A DNA stretch of 50,942 nt from JAICNR01 sp035687725 (GTDB taxonomy: Bacteria > Gemmatimonadota > Gemmatimonadetes > JACCXV01 > JAHWKZ01). Where the stretch lies: assembly GCA_035687725.1 (NCBI GenBank), contig DASRVB010000139.1:1-50942 (forward strand), given 5' to 3'. Positions within the stretch are counted from its first letter, which is position 1. Each line of letters starts with the position of its first letter. Under the pieces are notes generated by a model, which was not told the origin of the DNA, ran no database searches, and saw only the letters and a list, made by a program, of their open reading frames with translations. Shown one piece after another: positions 15,447 to 23,684 of this stretch. The translations under genes were made by a program, and so were the position numbers.

Positions 15447-17502
15447 TCGATCCCCGCTCCGGGCGCTGCTCGTCGAGGACAATCCCGACGACGCCGCGAT
15501 CATCCTGCGAGCCCTGAGTCGGGGCGGGTTCGACGTCGAGCACGAGCGAGTCGAGACGGCGGCGGGTCTCCGCGCAGCGATCAGCCGGCGAGACTGGGAC
15601 GTGGTGATCGCGGACTACACCCTGCCCGCGTTCACCGGACCGGAGGCGTTCGTCCTCGCCCGGCGACAGGGGTCTCATCTGCCCTTCATCCTGGTCTCGG
15701 GAGCGGTGGGCGAAGAAACGGTCGCAAACGCCATGAGGCAGGGCATCGACGACTACCTCATGAAGGACAACCTCACGCGCTTGCCGAGCGCCGTGGATCG
15801 CGCCATTCAGTCATGCGAGGAACGCAAGCTCAGGCAGGAAGCGGAGCGCTCGCTGCGTCACCGCGATGCGATCCTCCTCGCGGTGGGGGTGGCCGCGAAT
15901 CGACTCCTCGCGGCGGACGACTGGCGCATGGAGATCGAGGAAGTCGTCGCGCAGCTCGGGAAGGCGGCCGAAGTCAGCCGCGCGTATCTCTATTCCTTCC
16001 GATCGAACGACCACACGCTGGCCACCCAGGAGGTGGAATGGGCCTCGGAGGGGATTACTGCTCGAGCCGGCAATCCCGAATTCAAGGACTTCGACCTGGA
16101 GAACCAGGGCTTCGATTCCTGGGCCCGGGAACTCCACGAAGGCAGACACGTACACGGCCACCGCGAGGATTTCCCGGCTCCCATCCAGGAGCAGCTCGAG
16201 CGGTGGGACGTGGCCTCCCTGGCGATCATTCCGATCATGGTGGAAGAGAGACTCTGGGGCACGATCGGCTTCGACGTATGTCATGCCCCGCGGGACTGGT
16301 CGGCGGTGGAGATCGAAGCTCTCAAGATCGCCGCCGACACGGTGGGCGCGGCGATCAAGCGAATCGAGGCGCGTGCGCACCTCCAGCGGCGCATGGAGCA
16401 CCTGAACGCCCTGCGCACGATCGACCGGGCGATCGCAGGCAGCCTGGACATCAAGCTCACCCTCGACGTCGTCCTGGATCAGGTGACCGGTCAGCTCGGC
16501 GTCGACGCCGCCCGCATCCTGCTGTGGAATCCGATGACGCAGCAGCTCGAGCACAGCGCCGGTCGCGGAATCCCGGATTCCGCCTCCCGGTCGGTCGCCC
16601 TGCGAATGGGCGAAGGCCATGCTGGCCGGGCGGCGCTCGAGCGTAGACCCGTCCATGTGCCCGACCTCCGCAGCTTCCCTTCTCCGGACTCGTCGGCGGA
16701 GCATTCCATTCCCCGGGGATTCATTTCCTACTATGCCCTTCCTCTGATCGCCAAGAACGACGTCAATGGCGTGCTGGAGACCTTCTGCCGGACGGCGCCC
16801 GAGGCGGACGACGAGTGGCGCGAGTTCGCCGGGACGCTCGCCGGTCAGGCGGCGATCGCGATCGACAACGCGCGCATGCTCACCGAGCTCACGCGCTCCA
16901 ACACTGAGCTGCGCCTGGCTTACGAGACGACCCTCGAAGGGTGGTCACGGGCCCTCGACCTCAGAGACAACGACACGCAAGGTCATACGGCGCGGGTCGC
17001 GGGCCTCACGGTGCTCCTCGGCCAGGCGCTGGGCATGGACGCCGAGGAGATCCTCCACCTGCGGCGCGGTGCACTGCTCCACGACATCGGCAAGATGGGG
17101 ATTCCCGATTCGATCCTGTTGAAGCCCGCTCCCCTGACCGACGAGGAGTGGGAGGTGATGCGGAGGCACCCGGTTTACGCCTACGAGCTCCTGTCTCCGA
17201 TTGCATATCTGCGTCCGGCGCTCGACATACCGCACCTGCATCACGAGCACTGGGACGGCACAGGCTATCCGCTGGGTCTCAAGGGCGAGGAGATCCCGCT
17301 GGCCGCGCGCGTGTTCGCGGTCGTCGACGTGTGGGACGCGTGGACCTCCCACCGCCCGTACCGGGACCGCGTGAGCGACGAACAGGCACGCGAGATCATT
17401 CGCGAGGCCGCGGGAACCCACTTCGATCCGCGGATCGTCAAGGCGTTCCTCGAGCTGGACCTCTCGGGCGCCGAGCCGGCTCGCGCCAGGTCCATGCGCT
17501 AG
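15436..17502 (+). CDS. REC-GAF-GAF-HD-GYP protein (probable c-di-GMP phosphodiesterase)
   Basis: A 688-residue signalling protein. Residues 8-125 are a receiver (phosphoacceptor D60 in IADYTLP, K110). Two GAF domains follow, about 145-315 and 335-500. The C-terminal HD-GYP domain has H549-D550 (LLHDIGKMGIPD), HHEHWDGTGYP (G610-Y611-P612) and VVDVWDAWTS, all metal and signature residues intact, so it should hydrolyse cyclic di-GMP in the cytoplasm. The receiver and GAFs would gate this activity by phosphorylation and a small ligand. The ATG at 15436 lies inside the end of the preceding regulator gene, so the two are coupled. It stops 6 bp from the convergent hybrid kinase gene. Confidence 0.92.
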   Translation: MSSDRSPLRALLVEDNPDDAAIILRALSRGGFDVEHERVETAAGLRAAISRRDWDVVIADYTLPAFTGPEAFVLARRQGSHLPFILVSGAVGEETVANAMRQGIDDYLMKDNLTRLPSAVDRAIQSCEERKLRQEAERSLRHRDAILLAVGVAANRLLAADDWRMEIEEVVAQLGKAAEVSRAYLYSFRSNDHTLATQEVEWASEGITARAGNPEFKDFDLENQGFDSWARELHEGRHVHGHREDFPAPIQEQLERWDVASLAIIPIMVEERLWGTIGFDVCHAPRDWSAVEIEALKIAADTVGAAIKRIEARAHLQRRMEHLNALRTIDRAIAGSLDIKLTLDVVLDQVTGQLGVDAARILLWNPMTQQLEHSAGRGIPDSASRSVALRMGEGHAGRAALERRPVHVPDLRSFPSPDSSAEHSIPRGFISYYALPLIAKNDVNGVLETFCRTAPEADDEWREFAGTLAGQAAIAIDNARMLTELTRSNTELRLAYETTLEGWSRALDLRDNDTQGHTARVAGLTVLLGQALGMDAEEILHLRRGALLHDIGKMGIPDSILLKPAPLTDEEWEVMRRHPVYAYELLSPIAYLRPALDIPHLHHEHWDGTGYPLGLKGEEIPLAARVFAVVDVWDAWTSHRPYRDRVSDEQAREIIREAAGTHFDPRIVKAFLELDLSGAEPARARSMR

Positions 17503-17508
17503 CGGGGC

Positions 17509-20500
17509 CTACCCCGGAGCGGGACCCGGGATCGAAACCGGCTGCCGACCGATTTCCGCTCGCAGCGCGGCTTCCGCAGTACGATAGGCCTCTTCGATTT
17601 CCGACAGGGACGCGGTGGCATCCGGCACCACGCCCGCCCGGGCATGCTCCTCGAGCCGCCCGCACGTTTCTGCCAGCGCGCGGGCGCCCAGGGTCGCGCT
17701 CGTTCCTTTGATCGTGTGCGCGCTCCGTCGGACCGCTTCGAGGTCGCCTCGAGTCACAGCGTCGCGAAGCTCCGCCAGGATCCCGGGCGTCTTCTCGAGG
17801 AAGACGGCGACGATCTGATCTACGGGCGCGGTTCCCCCCAAGTCCTCCCGAAGCTGAGCCAGGACCGCGTCGTCCAACGCTCCACGATCGACTGGCCTGC
17901 TCTCCTCGATTCCGCGGTCCACCGGGTGGCTCTTCCCCAGCGCGCCGCGGAGTGCGTCGAGCGTGACGGGTTTCACCAGGTAGTCCTCCATTCCCGCCGC
18001 GAGACATTTCTGGCGATCGCCCTCCATCGCTTCCGCCGTCATGGCGATGATGCGAGGGCGGTGGTTCACGGGCCACCGCGCGCATATCTCGCGGCTCGCC
18101 TCGAGGCCATCCATTCGCGGCATCTGGACGTCCATGAGAACCACGTCATAGGGTTGCTTCTCGAGCCGCGTCAGCGCTTCCTGTCCGTTCGCGGCGATGT
18201 CCGCGGAGTGGCCGAGCTTCTCGAGGAGACGGACGGCGACGTTCTGATTGATAGGATTGTCTTCGGCGATCAGGATCCGGAGCGGCGTCCAATCCGCCGC
18301 TTCCTCGGGACCAGGTGCGGCATCGGCTGCCCGGGCGCCGAGCGCCTCCAGCAGCCGCTCGCGGAGTTGCGCCAGCTTGAGCGGCTTCCAGAGGACCGCG
18401 GAAAATGCCGCCTGCTCCTCCGCCGACAGTGGCTGCCCGACCGAGGACAGGAGCAGCATGACCGGCGCCCTCGCGCCCCGGGTCTCGCGGATCCTCCTTG
18501 CGAGCTCGGCGCCGTTCATCCCGGGCATCTGGTAGTCCACCAGGACCACGTCGAACGGATCCCCGCGCTCGATCCACCGCAGGGCCTCGCCCGGAGAAGG
18601 CGTCTCCCGAGCCAGCATGCCCCACCTCTGCATCTGGAGCTTCAGCACCAGCCGGTTGTTGCGGTTGTCGTCCACGATGAGCACGCGCCGGTGCCTCAGC
18701 CAGGGCAGCTCGTCGGCCTGCGCGGCATCGACCGGCGCCTGCACCTCTTCGGCCACGATCGTGAAATGGAACGTCGAACCCTTCCCCGGCTCGCTGTCCG
18801 CCCAGATCCGTCCGCCCATGAGCTCCGCGAGGCGCTTGCATATCGCCAGGCCCAGCCCCGTGCCTCCGTATCGGCGCGTGGTCGATGCATCGACCTGGCT
18901 GAACATCTGGAACAGCCGATCGAAGCGCTCCTGCGGGATGCCGATGCCGGTATCGCGGATGGAAAACTGGATCTCCCTGCGCGTGCCCTCCAGCCGCCGG
19001 GTCGAGACCGTCACACCGACCTCGCCCTCGGGCGTGAACTTGATGGCGTTCGCAAGCAGGTTCATGAGGATCTGGCGCAGCCGCGCGGCGTCGCCGACGA
19101 TCATGCGCGGCGTGGCCTCGTCCATGAAATAGGTGAGCTCGAGGTTCGCGCCTGTGACCTTGGGCGCGACCAGCTGCAGCGACTCCTCGACGCACTCGGC
19201 GAGATCGAACGGCGCTTGCTCGAGCTCCAGGCGCCCGGATTCGATCTTCGAGAAATCGAGGATGTCGTTGATGATCGTCAGCAGGTGCTGCCCGCTCATG
19301 CGTACCGTCTCGGCCATCTCGCGCTGCTGGGGATCGAGCTCGGTGGTCGTCAGGAGATCGGCCATCCCGATGATCGCGTTCATCGGCGTTCGGATCTCGT
19401 GGCTCATGTTGGCGAGGAAGTCCGACTTGGCCTGCGTTGCGGCCTCGGCCACGATCTTGGCTCGGGCGAGCTCGGCCTCCGCCCGCTTGCGCTCCATGAA
19501 CTGCCCGACCTGTCCGCCGACACCCTCGAAGAGCCTCAGCACGGCGTCTTCGGGAGCGCGCCTTTCCGGGCTGAAGAACTCCATCACTCCGAGGAAACCC
19601 GACGGGCCGATGATTGGAAAGCCGAAGGCGCCATGCAGGTCGGCTGCTTGTGCGGCGGGTGCGCGCGGGAAGTTCGAATCGTCGACGACGTCGACGATCC
19701 AGGCCGCCCGCTCCGAGCTCCACACGCGGCCGGGAAGTCCGATGCCGCGCTTGAACCGGAACTCCCGGCTCACTTCCGCCAGCTGATGCGATCTCAGCCC
19801 GGGCGCTTCCCAGATCTCCTCGCTTCGCAGCACATCCTCGTCGGGATCCACACGCCAGCGGATTCCGAGAACCCACCCCAGGCTGAGGCAGACCGCCTCC
19901 AGCACCCGCGGCATCGCCTCCGCCAATGTCTCCGACTCGACGAGGACGCGCGTCGTCAGGTGCTGCGCCGCCGAGTGGCGCTCGCTGATTCTGCGGACGC
20001 CGTCCGCGAGAGCGAGCGATCGGGCGGTGAACCCGACCATCGTCACGAACGCGAAGACCGCTACCACGACGGCGATGGCCGTGCCGTACTGCCCGCTGAA
20101 CAGGTCCGCGCGCTGGCCACCGATCAGGAGCCAGCCGAGGAGGACCGGCAGGAAGATGGCGACCGGCAGGATGCGGCGTGCGAGGATCCCGCCCGGATCG
20201 TCTCCGATGACCACCGCCACGAGGCCGCGGTCCGCCCTGGCGCAGGCCAGGCCGATCCCGAGCGCCACCAGAGCGGCGGCGGTTCCCAGGGCCATCGGGA
20301 TCTCCTCGCCGAATCCGTACATCGAGTTCACCCCGTAGGCGTAGCCCAGGAGCGACACACAGGCGATCCCGAACGGAACGCTGGCGACCAGCTCCGCGTG
20401 GGTGTCACTCTCGGGCCGGACGAGGAGGAGCAGGGCCACGCCGTAGAGGAAGAGGCAGAGAGCCGTGTTGGGCGCGATGCGATTGCCCGCGAGCCGATCC

Positions 20501-20799
20501 GCGAACAGGAGCTGATCGATGCCGGGGTTGTCCCCGGCCAGGTATCCCAACAGCGTGACCGCGCCCACCAGCGCCACCATGGCCGCCGCCACACGGCTCA
20601 TTTTCCACAGCGCGAACACGGCCAGGGTCAGGGCGATCGCGGTCACGGGGTTCATAGAGACCTGGCCCGGGAGGCCGCCCTTGAGCGGATCGATGTCGAG
20701 CGCCCAGCCGACGAAGACCAGCGCGACCAGCACCAGGATGAAGACGCACGCCGCCCGGCTCAGCGTCACGAGACGGCGCGCGCGATCGACCTCGTTCAT
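17509..20799 (-). CDS. Membrane hybrid histidine kinase with GAF, two receivers and Hpt
   Basis: A 1096-residue BarA-like multistep phosphorelay protein. Residues 12-260 contain about seven membrane helices forming a sensor module I cannot name. A GAF domain spans about 285-435. HisKA has H467 (NMSHEIRTPMN), and the ATPase has N585 (NLLANAIKF), DTGIGI (616-621) and GGTGLGL (645-651). Receiver 1 has D755 (LVDYQMPG), receiver 2 D890 (LMDVQMPRMDG), and a C-terminal Hpt domain has H1028 (SAHTIKGTSATLG). Receiver 1 reads IVDDNRNNR at its acid pocket. The ATG overlaps the upstream MBL-receiver gene as ATGA. The Hpt could pass phosphate to the MBL-receiver, to the Rcp1-like protein or to the HD-GYP receiver. 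Confidence 0.93.
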   Translation of the reverse strand: MNEVDRARRLVTLSRAACVFILVLVALVFVGWALDIDPLKGGLPGQVSMNPVTAIALTLAVFALWKMSRVAAAMVALVGAVTLLGYLAGDNPGIDQLLFADRLAGNRIAPNTALCLFLYGVALLLLVRPESDTHAELVASVPFGIACVSLLGYAYGVNSMYGFGEEIPMALGTAAALVALGIGLACARADRGLVAVVIGDDPGGILARRILPVAIFLPVLLGWLLIGGQRADLFSGQYGTAIAVVVAVFAFVTMVGFTARSLALADGVRRISERHSAAQHLTTRVLVESETLAEAMPRVLEAVCLSLGWVLGIRWRVDPDEDVLRSEEIWEAPGLRSHQLAEVSREFRFKRGIGLPGRVWSSERAAWIVDVVDDSNFPRAPAAQAADLHGAFGFPIIGPSGFLGVMEFFSPERRAPEDAVLRLFEGVGGQVGQFMERKRAEAELARAKIVAEAATQAKSDFLANMSHEIRTPMNAIIGMADLLTTTELDPQQREMAETVRMSGQHLLTIINDILDFSKIESGRLELEQAPFDLAECVEESLQLVAPKVTGANLELTYFMDEATPRMIVGDAARLRQILMNLLANAIKFTPEGEVGVTVSTRRLEGTRREIQFSIRDTGIGIPQERFDRLFQMFSQVDASTTRRYGGTGLGLAICKRLAELMGGRIWADSEPGKGSTFHFTIVAEEVQAPVDAAQADELPWLRHRRVLIVDDNRNNRLVLKLQMQRWGMLARETPSPGEALRWIERGDPFDVVLVDYQMPGMNGAELARRIRETRGARAPVMLLLSSVGQPLSAEEQAAFSAVLWKPLKLAQLRERLLEALGARAADAAPGPEEAADWTPLRILIAEDNPINQNVAVRLLEKLGHSADIAANGQEALTRLEKQPYDVVLMDVQMPRMDGLEASREICARWPVNHRPRIIAMTAEAMEGDRQKCLAAGMEDYLVKPVTLDALRGALGKSHPVDRGIEESRPVDRGALDDAVLAQLREDLGGTAPVDQIVAVFLEKTPGILAELRDAVTRGDLEAVRRSAHTIKGTSATLGARALAETCGRLEEHARAGVVPDATASLSEIEEAYRTAEAALRAEIGRQPVSIPGPAPG

Positions 20800-22121
20800 G
20801 GGAGCGAGGGAGCCTCGCCTCCGCGGCGCAGTAGCCAGGCCTGGACGCGCGAGCGCACGTGGGCCGGCCGGAAGGGCTTGGTCAGGTAGTCGGTCACCCC
20901 AGCGGCGAACCCCGCCGCCGTGTTCTCCTCTCCGGACTGGGACGTGATCAGGACGATCGGAACGTCGCGAAGAACGGGATCGTCATGATTCCTGAGGGTG
21001 CGAGTGACGTCGATGCCGTCGGCTCCCGGCATCTGCCAGTCGAGCAGGATCAGGGACGGGTGCTCGCTCGCCGCCAGGCGCAGCGCGCTCTGGCCGTCGC
21101 TGGCCGTGACGACCCGGAAGCCGTCCGGCTCGAGCGTAAGCGCCAGGAGATGGACGATCGTGGGGTCGTCATCGACGACGAGCACGGTCTGCGCCCCGGT
21201 GCTGCGGGCCGATGCCGGAGCGCTTTCCGCGCGCCGGATCGGGGCGGCGCCCTCCGCAAGGTGGATCGCCTGCCCTTCGGCCGCCGCGAACACCTCGATG
21301 TGGCTTCCCGCGGCACGGGCCCGCTCGCGGCAGGTTTCGACGAGTCGATCGAGCGCCTCGTCGTCGCGCAGAGGGTCATGATGAAAGAGCGCGAGCCGCC
21401 GGGCGTCGGCCGCGACCCCGTAGTCGGTGGCCCATTCCGCAGGCGTATGGCCCCATCCCGTCTTCTGGGCGTACTCGTCGATCGTGTATTGCGCGTCGTG
21501 GATCACCAGGTCCGCGTCGGTCAGCAGATCGACGTGGCGCCGGTCCTCGATGTGCGTCGGCGGTTCTCCGGGCCGGGCGACGGGGTTCGGCGCGTGAGGC
21601 TCGTGGTCGACCGAGTACACGAGTGTGGCGCCCCCCGACTCCAGCCTGTAGCCGAGCGCGAGCGCCGGGTGGTTCAGATACTGGGTTGTTACCTGGACCC
21701 CGTCGATCGCAAAGCGGCCCTCGCCGAGGTCGTGAAAGCGGATCACGGCGCCCATTTGCTCCAGCGTAACCGGGAAGTAGTTGTACTCCATCTGTCCGGC
21801 GAGCGTCTGCTCGAGCTTCTGTCCGAGCTTCCCGGGCGCGTAGATGTCCCAGCTGTTCCCCGGGACGAACAGCGGCGCGAAGAAGGGGAATCCCTGGATG
21901 TGATCCCAGTGCGTGTGGGTGATCAGGAGGTGGCCGTTCTGGGGCGGCGGAGCCGACAGTAGCGCTTGCCCGAGGCCATGCACTCCGGTTCCGCAGTCGA
22001 GGACGATCAGCGTCCCGTCGGCCGCCCGGACCTCGACGCAGGACGTATTGCCCCCGTAGCGCAGCGTGCTGGGGCCCGGCTTCGCCAGCGACCCCCGCGT
22101 ACCCCAGAACCGCACGTCCAT
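20796..22121 (-). CDS. Metallo-beta-lactamase-fold hydrolase fused to a receiver domain
   Basis: A 441-residue two-domain protein. Residues 1-265 are an MBL-fold domain with VRFWGTRGS at the start and the metal site H69-x-H71-x-D73-H74 (ITHTHWDHIQG), a later NHPALALGYRL (H151), SVDHEP and LVIHDAQYT. This is the PhnP/class II cyclic-nucleotide-phosphodiesterase-like branch. After a linker, residues about 315-435 are a receiver with VVDDDP, D361 (LLDWQMPGADG) and K375-region DYLTKPF. Phosphorylation could therefore switch a phosphodiesterase-type activity. I chose ATG 22121 because the conserved MDVRFWGTRGS begins there; an upstream in-frame ATG at 22253 adds an Arg-rich stretch. It is translationally coupled (ATGA) to the hybrid kinase. 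Confidence 0.88.
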   Translation of the reverse strand: MDVRFWGTRGSLAKPGPSTLRYGGNTSCVEVRAADGTLIVLDCGTGVHGLGQALLSAPPPQNGHLLITHTHWDHIQGFPFFAPLFVPGNSWDIYAPGKLGQKLEQTLAGQMEYNYFPVTLEQMGAVIRFHDLGEGRFAIDGVQVTTQYLNHPALALGYRLESGGATLVYSVDHEPHAPNPVARPGEPPTHIEDRRHVDLLTDADLVIHDAQYTIDEYAQKTGWGHTPAEWATDYGVAADARRLALFHHDPLRDDEALDRLVETCRERARAAGSHIEVFAAAEGQAIHLAEGAAPIRRAESAPASARSTGAQTVLVVDDDPTIVHLLALTLEPDGFRVVTASDGQSALRLAASEHPSLILLDWQMPGADGIDVTRTLRNHDDPVLRDVPIVLITSQSGEENTAAGFAAGVTDYLTKPFRPAHVRSRVQAWLLRRGGEAPSLP

Positions 22122-22294
22122 CCCAGACCCTCGACAGAGCGACAGCGAGCGACGACCCCGTTTCATCCTAACGAGCGGCCGTTTCCGCGCAAGCGTGGAG
22201 GGCGACGCCGCTCCCAACGGGATCTGTCGGATACGGAGGCGATGCGGTAGCATTCGGCGCCTCGACGCGTGATCCGAACCCCGGAGCGAGCCCC

Positions 22295-22954
22295 ATGGAG
22301 ATCCCGATCGACCTGTTCCTGCACGTGGACAGGCATCTCGCCGAGCTCGTGGCCCGGCACGGTGCCTGGGTCTATGGCATTCTTTTCCTCGTCGTCTTCG
22401 CCGAGACGGGGCTCGTCGTCACGCCGATCCTGCCAGGGGATTCGCTGCTGTTCGCAGTGGGAGCGTTGGGCGCCCGGGACGCACTGGACGTGGTCGTGGC
22501 CTCCTCCCTGCTGGCGGCCGCCGCGATCCTCGGCGATACGGTGAACTACGCGGTAGGCCACTACCTCGGGCCGAGGGTCCTCGTAGCACGAGGACGCGAG
22601 GGCTTCTGGGACCGGGCGCTCAACCGCAAGCACCTCGATCGCACGCACGAGTTCTTCGAGCGGCACGGCGGCAAGGCCATCGTCCTCGGGCGCTTCGTGC
22701 CGATCGTGCGGACGTTCGTACCGTTCGTGGCAGGCGCGGGTTCGATGCGCTACTCCAGCTTCATCATCTACAATGTCCTCGGCGGCCTCGCGTGGGTCGC
22801 GATCTGCGTAGGCGCCGGCTACGCGTTCGGCAACGTGCCCGTCGTCAGGGACAACTTCTCGCTCGCCGTGATCGGGATCGTGGCGGTGTCGCTGTTGCCG
22901 ATGGTGGTCGAGTTCGTGAAGAGTCGGAGAGACCGCAGCGAGACCCATTCGTAA
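22295..22954 (+). CDS. DedA-family membrane protein
   Basis: A 219-residue inner-membrane protein of the DedA/VTT family, whose members transport or flip undecaprenyl phosphate or phospholipid. Family motifs are present: VVFAETGLVVTPILPGDSLLF (about 37-57), then GRFVPIVRTFVPFVAGAGSM (about 139-158), which carries the conserved G-R-[FW]-x-P-x-x-R-T and the G-x-x-x-M that follows. Four to five hydrophobic segments are visible. E41 and R140/R146 are the conserved charged residues. No strong ribosome site precedes the ATG. The gene is divergent from the MBL-receiver gene across 173 bp in which I see no clear promoter. Confidence 0.9.
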   Translation: MEIPIDLFLHVDRHLAELVARHGAWVYGILFLVVFAETGLVVTPILPGDSLLFAVGALGARDALDVVVASSLLAAAAILGDTVNYAVGHYLGPRVLVARGREGFWDRALNRKHLDRTHEFFERHGGKAIVLGRFVPIVRTFVPFVAGAGSMRYSSFIIYNVLGGLAWVAICVGAGYAFGNVPVVRDNFSLAVIGIVAVSLLPMVVEFVKSRRDRSETHS

Positions 22955-22976
22955 CCGTGGGCGGCAGCACAGCCTC

Positions 22977-23684
22977 GTGATCTCCGGTTCGCGCATCCTG
23001 TTCGCTGTTGCGGGGCTGACGGCTGGCGCCCCACCATTGCCCGCAGCCGCCCAGGCCGGAGAGTCGACGTGCGTCGTTCAGCGGATCACCGACGGCGATA
23101 CGATCCGCTGCGGCGACGAGCGCGTGCGTCTCCTCCTGATCGATGCCCCCGAGGAGAATCAGGGCCCCTTCGGGCGCGCCGCGCACGCCTTCCTCGAGGC
23201 GATCCTGCCGGCCGGATCCCATGCCAGGATCGTCACCGACGTGGAGGCACGCGACCAGTACGATCGCCTGCTCGCATACGTCTACCGGCCGGATGGCCGC
23301 ATGGTCAACCACATGATGATCCGGCAGGGATTCGCGGTCCCACTGGTCGTGCCGCCCAACGTTCTGCACGTGGACGAGATCCGGGCCGCCGCCGATTCCG
23401 CGCGCGCTGCGAAGCTGGGACTCTGGGCGATCGATGCCTTCGCGTGCTTGCCGGAGGACTTTCGAGACGGGGTCTGCGCCCCCACGGCAACGCCCGAGCA
23501 CATTCTTCCGCTGGCAGGAGGCTCTAGCGCGGGATGCGCTTCGTCCTACCCCGAAGTGTGCATCCCTCCCCCGCCTCCCGATCTGGACTGCGGCGACATA
23601 CGATTCCGGCGATTCCGTGTGACCGGCTCGGATCCTCACCGCATGGACGGCGACCATGACGGCATGGCCTGCGAAGGAAGCTAG
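22977..23684 (+). CDS. Exported SNase-like (thermonuclease) protein with Excalibur-type end
   Basis: A 235-residue protein. A signal peptide (FAVAGLTAGAPPLPAAAQA) precedes an OB-fold staphylococcal nuclease domain: VVQRITDGDTIRC, VRLLLIDAPEE and YDRLLAYVYRPDG. The catalytic set R51, E59 and R97 is present, as are the calcium-binding Asp residues D39/D41, so Ca2+-dependent nuclease activity is likely outside the cytoplasm. The C-terminal DCGDIRFRRF ... MDGDHDGMACE is an Excalibur-like D-x-D-x-D-G-x-x-C-E motif. GTG start 23 bp after the DedA stop, so both may be in one operon. Its TAG stop lies in a CTAG shared with the convergent gene's stop. Confidence 0.88.
   Translation: MISGSRILFAVAGLTAGAPPLPAAAQAGESTCVVQRITDGDTIRCGDERVRLLLIDAPEENQGPFGRAAHAFLEAILPAGSHARIVTDVEARDQYDRLLAYVYRPDGRMVNHMMIRQGFAVPLVVPPNVLHVDEIRAAADSARAAKLGLWAIDAFACLPEDFRDGVCAPTATPEHILPLAGGSSAGCASSYPEVCIPPPPPDLDCGDIRFRRFRVTGSDPHRMDGDHDGMACEGS

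Noticed and set aside
17644..20889. Very long open frame antisense to the hybrid kinase gene, and similar ones at 1619-4132 and 41311-43233
   Set aside because: High GC at third codon positions leaves antisense frames open. The products are rich in Arg, His and Pro with no domains, while the opposite strand encodes complete known domains.
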